From positions 6,342,835-6,406,834 of the forward strand of contig NC_063438.1 of assembly GCF_020379485.1 (NCBI RefSeq): 64,000 nucleotides of DNA, in the 5' to 3' direction. Position numbers and translations under genes: made by a program. A model generated the notes under the pieces. It did not search any database. It worked only from the letters and a program-made list of their open reading frames with translations, and had not been told where the DNA came from. The stretch is from Brassica napus. Its lineage: Eukaryota > Streptophyta > Magnoliopsida > Brassicales > Brassicaceae. The number at the start of each line of letters is the position of its first letter. Positions within the stretch are counted from its first letter, which is position 1. Positions 58,281 to 64,000 of this stretch are shown here, one piece after another.

Positions 58281-58867
58281 TTGTATTTATAATGAAGCAT
58301 TAATCACTTTTACTAAAAGAAATACAAGGGTCGTTTACAAAAAAAAAAAAAGAAATACAAGGGCTATGAAGTCATTAATCGTTGACAAGATCAGTACACG
58401 TGTCAAAGTTAAGATGCGACTAAAAAAGGAAAACCATAACCGAACTAATCGATGTCTGTCTATAAATAAAAAACAAAAAGGAAATATAGATTAGGTCTTA
58501 CCCGAACCTAATTGAAAAAAAGGAAATATAGATTCGGGAAAGAAAATCGATCGCTGTCTATAAATAATAGAATTGGAAGCAGAAATAGTCCCACACAATA
58601 ATTTCTCACATCTCTCTCTCCTGCTCGTCCGCTTGCTCTGTTCTCCTGCTACTACTATTACGTTTATTCCAATTTCGTTTTAGGGTTGTTAGAGAATTTG
58701 ATATTTGCATCTCTTTTGTAAATTCGTTTTAGGTTTTTAGAAAACTTGTTCACCGGTTTCGTATATTATCTATCGTTCGTCGCTGTTGTGTTGTCCTTTT
58801 CTTGGGTTTTGGTTAATCAGTTTTTTTTTTATCGTCGATCGGTATTGTGTTTGTGTGTTTTGTAATA
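58281..58867 (+). promoter_or_regulatory. CDC20 promoter and leader with duplicated TATA segment
   Basis: CTGTCTATAAATAA occurs at 58455-58468 and 58553-58566, and AAAAAGGAAATATAGATT occurs twice between them, so about 95 bp carrying a TATA box (TATAAATA at 58461 and 58559) is duplicated. After the second box comes ACACAATAATTTCTCACATC and a CTCTCTC-rich leader, suggesting transcription starts near 58590. A leader intron is possible but not proven. The Helitron ends only about 175 bp before the first TATA box. Confidence 0.65.
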
Positions 58868-60196
58868 ATGAATGCAGGTATGATGAACTGGAAGGAACAT
58901 GGTCGGAAGATTCCCAAGGAAAATCTGGACAGATTCATACCGAACAGATCAGCTATGGATTTCGACTTTGCTCATCACGCCCTCACCGAAGCCCTAATCG
59001 AAGCAAGAGACGGCAAAAAAGAAGAAGCGCTGGAGCTCTCACCCTCCAAAGAGGCTTACAGGAAGCGTTTGGCGGAAACGCTCGGTCTCAACCGCACCCG
59101 TATTCTCGCCTTCAGGAACAAACCTCAACCTCCTCCCCACTCTCATTATTACTCTCACCACCAACAACAACAACCTCTAAAGCCTCGCCGACGACGCATT
59201 CCTCAGTCTTGTAGCAAAGTCTTGGATGCTCCCAACATGCTTGACGACTTCTACCTCAACTTGCTTGACTGGGGTTCTCGTAACGTCTTAGCTATTGCCT
59301 TGGGCCACACTCTTTACCTCTGGGATGCTTCTACCGGCTCTGTATCTGAGTTCGTGACCATTGAGGAAGACCAAGGACCCATCACAAGCATAAGCTGGGC
59401 ACCTGATGGTTCCCACGTTGCACTTGGCCTCGACAACTCTCAAGTCCAGCTTTGGGATTCTTCATCCAACCGCAAGATAAGAACTTTGAACGGTGTCCAC
59501 CACTCTAGAGTAGGATCACTTGCATGGAACAATCACATCCTCACAACCGGAGGAATGGACGGGATGATTGTCAACAACGATGTCAGGATCAGGTCGCATG
59601 TTGTGGACACTTACAGAGGTCACACTGGGGAGATTTGTGGACTCAAGTGGTCAGGTTCTGGAATGCAGCTTGCTAGTGGTGGCAACGATAATGTGGTTCA
59701 CGTATGGGATCGCTCTTCTGCGTCTCCCACGCAATGGCTGCACAGGCTTGAGGAACATACTTCCGCCGTGAAAGCTCTTGCTTGGTGCCCCTTCCAATCG
59801 AATTTGCTTGCAACTGGTGGTGGTGGAATAGATGGGGCGATCAAGTTCTGGAACACTCACACCGGAGCTTGCTTGAACTCTCTAGACACAGAATCCCAAG
59901 TGTGTGCTTTGTTGTGGAGCAAGAATGATAGAGAGTTGCTTAGCTCACATGGGTTTTCTCACAACCACCTTGCACTTTGGAAGTACCCATCCTTGGTGAA
60001 AATGGCTGAGCTCACTGGCCATACGTCAAGAGTTCTGTATATGACACAGAGTCCTGATGGCTGTACCGTTGCTTCTGCAGCAGGAGACGAGAGTTTGAGG
60101 TTTTGGGATGTTTTTGGAATGCCAGAGACTGCCAAAAAACCTGATCAGAAAGCAGCAGCCCATGAGCCATTTTCTCGCGTGCCTCGTATCCGTTGA
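58868..60196 (+). CDS. CDC20: CDC20-type activator of the anaphase-promoting complex, intronless
   Basis: 442 residues from ATG at 58868 ([12 protein letters not shown]) to TGA at 60194-60196, without introns. The C-box, [13 protein letters not shown] (residues 21-33), docks on the APC/C; PKEN precedes it. The mitotic-checkpoint (MAD2) binding motif is represented by [11 protein letters not shown] (76-86). The WD40 propeller covers about 120-420 with clear repeats ([36 protein letters not shown]). The C-terminal RIR is the IR tail. CDC20 recruits cyclin B and securin-type substrates. The N-terminus is about 15-20 residues shorter than that of canonical plant CDC20. From memory, some Arabidopsis CDC20 paralogues are intronless and weakly expressed; this could be such a copy or a retrocopy. 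No disabling change was seen. Confidence 0.92.
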   Translation: MNAGMMNWKEHGRKIPKENLDRFIPNRSAMDFDFAHHALTEALIEARDGKKEEALELSPSKEAYRKRLAETLGLNRTRILAFRNKPQPPPHSHYYSHHQQQQPLKPRRRRIPQSCSKVLDAPNMLDDFYLNLLDWGSRNVLAIALGHTLYLWDASTGSVSEFVTIEEDQGPITSISWAPDGSHVALGLDNSQVQLWDSSSNRKIRTLNGVHHSRVGSLAWNNHILTTGGMDGMIVNNDVRIRSHVVDTYRGHTGEICGLKWSGSGMQLASGGNDNVVHVWDRSSASPTQWLHRLEEHTSAVKALAWCPFQSNLLATGGGGIDGAIKFWNTHTGACLNSLDTESQVCALLWSKNDRELLSSHGFSHNHLALWKYPSLVKMAELTGHTSRVLYMTQSPDGCTVASAAGDESLRFWDVFGMPETAKKPDQKAAAHEPFSRVPRIR

Positions 60197-60760
60197 AACT
60201 GTCATAACAACAAGCCACAAGGTATCTCCTTCAATTTTTTTTATTCTTTCTTGTATTTCCAAGTAAAGTTTTCTAATGAAAGTTGTTGAGTCAAACATAT
60301 GTTTCAGTTGTCCATATCATTTAACCTCGCTTCCTTATTTGTTCGAGATCAAACTTTGGTTACTGTACGGAAAATATATAGTGCTTTGAATAAAAGGAAC
60401 GACAATCATACAGAGATAAAAGTTGTCCAGGCGAACTAGCCTCTCTAGAAACGATTTCACGCTAACCTACTAAGGAAAAATCACTACAAATTCAAATGAC
60501 ATATCCTCAAATCACATAAAGTTACCGTCTACAAATGATTCCAGATGCAATGCAACAGTTTCCAAAAACAGGCAAAGGAGGCAGAGCAGAATGGTAAACT
60601 ATCAACATGCAGTATAGCCTACTTTTGAAATTTTATTTGTTGTTGTTGCGGAAAGCTCAGAAATGCCACAGATTCATTTTTCAAAGCTACATGATATACA
60701 AAATCGTCAATAAAAAGAATCCCAAAGGATTCACTAGCCCTTTTGTTGAGTTTATTTGTA
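60197..60760. other. Region downstream of CDC20
   Basis: The probable 3' UTR of CDC20, then non-coding sequence with a short frame (60607-60792) of no recognised type. It ends at the A next to the minus-strand Helitron terminus. Confidence 0.5.
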
Positions 60761-60790
60761 CTAGATCCTTCCTACGTGCTACGCGCGGAT
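60761..60790 (-). mobile_element. Helitron 3' terminus, minus strand
   Basis: Read on the minus strand: ATCCGCGCGTAGCACGTAGG, then AAGGATCTAG ending at 60761, followed by T. The hairpin is imperfect (GCGCG opposite GCACG). The element would extend to the right, but its 5' end was not found. Confidence 0.6.
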
Positions 60791-63054
60791 AATATATTTA
60801 AATTTGTTACATTTCCCATTTTTATTTGTATGTGAATTTTTGTATATTAAATTATATATAACTAATATTTAAATTGAATTTTTTTTATATATTTTTAGTT
60901 TGAAGTAAGTGTTTCTATTATATGTAACATAATTAACTAATAAAATATGAAGAATCAAGTCCGAGATTTTAGAGTTATGTAAAAAAAATATAATTATGTA
61001 TAGAACATAAATTATCTTAGTTTAAAAGATCGGAATCTCATCTCGAATAAATTCACGAAAAAGTATCCCAATAACCTACTTAAAATATAAAACTCTCTTT
61101 TCAAAAAAAAAAACAAGTGTACTTAATAATACTTTTTAACATGTAATAGTTGAAAACTGACAATTGAATATCGATCTTGAATATTATTTTACTATATCTA
61201 ATGATAAAATATTAATTATAATAAACAAATTTTGAATTTTGTAATATTACATGAATTATAAGTCTTTAAAATCTAAAATCTATTTTATTAACATAATATA
61301 TTTTTTATTCATTTATTATTTTGACGTTACAAAATATTGCTTTAGTTTTATTTTTATATTCATTTTTAATAATTTAGTTTCTTTTTAAGTAATTTTAAAA
61401 TTATCAAGAATATAATATATTTAAAATTATCTAATTAAATATATCCGAATATGATGTCTCATTTTTATGTGTGTTTGCATTAAGCATATATAATTTGTAG
61501 TTTGTATATTTAATAACACCTTGTTGCGTGTCGTTCTATGGTTTTAATAAATGTACTGTCATTTCATTTTTATTACTACTAACATGATTTTTTAGAGATC
61601 AGTGATAATGTATTTTTAACGTTAAGTATTATATTTTATTGTATATTTTCTAACTCTTCATGCTGACACTTTTTTAGAATCATTTTAATTAGATAATAAG
61701 TTTAAAGATGTAAATAAAAATCTGTATGTTGTAAATTTAGACTTTTTAGTGTAACTGAGCACTATCAATTATGGAAATTATATTATGATTTAATTTTACT
61801 AAATCTTTCTTTCTGTGTATATTTTTTGTTTTATTTTGTATTTTTACAATTTTATTGTCTTATTCTTTAATTGCAGAGAATTGCTATTTCTAATTTTTGT
61901 TTCATATACATTAAAATTCTTCGGTTGATTTTTGTTTGTTTTCTTTCTCCAATTACAATGTACAGTTCGACCATTTTTTTGGATCAAACTACTAATATCA
62001 TCAGATAGAAAAGTTTAAACTCCAAAAATGAAGTGAGTATTTGTGCTAGAAAAACTGATTTAGCCACTAATATAGTGAGATGTATTAATATTAGAAGGTA
62101 TGAAAACTCTTCTCTGTTGTCCTACGCTGGGCATAATTAAGTTATTATGAATTGATTCTATATTTGTGATGACTGAAAATACATCTTATGTCTTCCTTAC
62201 ATCATCCTTAATTGGTTTACGGTTCGACCATTTCTAATATACTGAGAGTAACATAATATTAGATGTTGATTATCTCCTTCCAATTAGGAATGCACAAAAT
62301 GAGAGAAATTCAAGGTGAGAACACTCATATCTATATAGAGTTGATTTATAGATTACTCTATTTGTTTCAAAATGTAATCAATTTTTAAAATCTGTAATAT
62401 TTAAAAGTTATTATCTTTGAAAACTGTCATTTAATATATAAATCTAATCAATTACACAATAATTTACATAATTTAATTGACCACACAGTATCCAATAAAT
62501 ATAAAGTTACATTGAAATATAAAAACAATTTATATAGTGAAACAAAAAAATACTTTTAAACTATTACATTATAAAAAAGGGAATATTTGAATAGATCATC
62601 TCAACGTCGATCATTTACGTCGATCATACTTTTAGACCATCTCCAATGTATTCTTCTATTTTTTTCTAGAAAATAGAGGAATTTCATAATAGAGATGAAT
62701 TTGTCTCCGATGTATTTTCTATTTTCAATCCTAAAAAAGGAATATTTTTGATATATTATTTTCTAAGTTTACAAATAATATTTTTATTTGTGAAAGTAGA
62801 AAACCAGCCCAATTTATTTTAGTATTTTATAAAATTATGATATTATTTACACTAAATATTTCTTTACAAACTATTATATAAATAAAAATATAATTATATT
62901 TATATAAATAATATATTTCACTAAAAAATATTTTCGGTTATTATTCTTTAAGTAAAAATTTAAAGGATCATTTTGTATAAATAAATAGAGGAGGTGACAT
63001 GGCAAAAATATAGTTTCTCATTGGCCGATTATTTTTGCCTACGTGGACACTCTA
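60791..63054. other. AT-rich stretch, probably Helitron interior and repeats
   Basis: No gene. Part of it should be the interior of the minus-strand Helitron. At about 62635-63040 there is a repeat starting ACCATCTCCAATGTATTCTT, a type often seen at Brassicaceae DNA elements, but I found no clear ends. Confidence 0.45.
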
Positions 63055-63897
63055 TCTATACTATTAAAGCAGAATACTTCTTATCAATCTGCCCCTGAAT
63101 TTTTCTATTAATTACAAAACATTCCACTTCTTTTTTCAATGTTTTTTTCAATTGTTTTAAATGTTTTTCGAAAATGAAAAGCCCAACAAATTTGCTACTT
63201 ACATTTTCGTTTTTAAGCCCATTAAATCATTTTTAAGTCCATTAAATCGTTTTAAATCCCATTTACTCAGAGATTTACGGAATCAAATCAAATAAAAAGA
63301 AAATCCCCCAACTTGAGGAACACGCAGAAAAATATTTTAATTGTTTGACATGGTAACTGAATTTTCCAAAACTAATCTTAAAATATAGAGAGATTCGATT
63401 TTAAAGAAAAGATCCCACAATTTTCTCCCCAAGTTTCTCCTAATATCTAACACCTCGCTTTGAATCCGATCAATATTATAAATAGGCAGCACCGGTTTCC
63501 TATTATTAAATATTTATGTTATTATAATTTAAAATTTATGCATTAATTAAAAATATGTAGAATGAAAAATGTAATGTCTATTACATTTTTCATATAATAT
63601 TTATTTAATAAGTTAAAATTATAAATAAATAACCTTACCAAATATATCAGCACAATATGATTAAATTTATTGAGTAGGAGTTTACCATTTTAAAATCTTT
63701 TAACTAATTAATTATTACACAAACAAACATTTTTATTTTAATAATAATTAAAAAAATAAAAAAATAAAATATTATAAAAATTTACTATAAACAAATAAAA
63801 AATCTTTTAAAATATAGATTAGACAAATATTTAATAATTTAAATGAAATTTTAAAAAGAATCGATTCCGCGCTTTAAAAGCGCGGGTCAAAATCTAG
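63055..63897 (+). mobile_element. Short Helitron
   Basis: Starts TCTATACTATTAAAGCAGAA after an A (63054). It ends with the hairpin CCGCGCTTTAAAAGCGCGG (63867-63885) and CTAG at 63894-63897, followed by T. Length 843 bp, non-coding. Confidence 0.9.
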
Positions 63898-63898
63898 T

Positions 63899-64000
63899 TT
63901 ATACTATTAAAAGAGAAGTACAAAAATAAAACACCCCTTAATTTTTCAACTTATTTACAACGCATGCCACTGAAGTTATTAATTAACTTACCTTTTATGA
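63899..64000 (+). mobile_element. Start of a further Helitron, cut by the window end
   Basis: Directly after the CTAG-T of the previous element the sequence reads TTATACTATTAAAAGAGAAG, matching the Helitron start TCTATACTATTAAAAG except that the first bases have changed. It continues past the window. Confidence 0.6.

Noticed and set aside
1..64000. CRISPR arrays, rRNA and intact tRNA genes
   Set aside because: None seen. The tandem repeats here have irregular spacing and belong to transposons. The tRNA-like boxes near 26.8 kb look like a SINE fragment.

Overview
This is plant nuclear DNA. It is AT-rich, has multi-exon genes with GT-AG introns, and is crowded with Helitrons, LINE fragments, small inverted-repeat DNA elements and two long LTR retrotransposons. 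Helitron termini of the Brassicaceae type, and a COP1 gene lying close to a ZFN2-like CCCH zinc-finger gene (adjacent on Arabidopsis chromosome 2, as I remember the map), point to a Brassicaceae genome, most likely Brassica or a close relative. The species is an inference.

Four genes look intact. COP1 lies at 28271-31729 on the minus strand; all 13 coding exons could be assembled into a 677-residue protein. A four-exon gene at 36082-36957 on the plus strand encodes a 153-residue, probably plastid-targeted protein. A seven-exon gene with five CCCH fingers (ZFN2-like) lies at 44394-46753 on the plus strand. An intronless CDC20-type activator of the anaphase-promoting complex lies at 58868-60196 on the plus strand. 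Gene debris includes a ROP-GEF-like exon with a stop at 144-263, pieces of an S1-domain gene carried inside a Helitron at about 10.7-12.2 kb, and an orphan promoter-like segment with a 54-codon frame near 25.8 kb.

Layout: 0-10 kb is repeat debris without an intact gene. 10382-15975 is a complete 5.6-kb Helitron carrying the S1-gene fragments. 18147-23310 is a complete, young, non-autonomous LTR retrotransposon whose only protein is a gag-like polypeptide with two AT-hooks. 24.2-28.2 kb is non-coding. COP1 follows, with a 5'-truncated LINE inserted about 220 bp upstream of its start codon. 36-44 kb holds the small gene, an old LINE, a Helitron and several short elements. ZFN2 follows. 48114-55131 is a second complete, young LTR element on the minus strand, Athila-like and with gag-protease only. 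55994-58280 is a Helitron with an internal tandem duplication. CDC20 follows, and the window ends in Helitrons joined head to tail.

The genes do not form a common pathway. The region is best read as a short colinear gene segment expanded by transposons. The points most worth following up are the LINE and MITE that together split one unit of an old tandem repeat containing TGACGTGG motifs between COP1 and its neighbour, the gene-carrying Helitron, the apparent absence of AGO6 between COP1 and ZFN2, and the AT-hook gag element. I see no sign of a wholly new biological system. All splice sites were assigned by eye from frame continuity and protein family knowledge.
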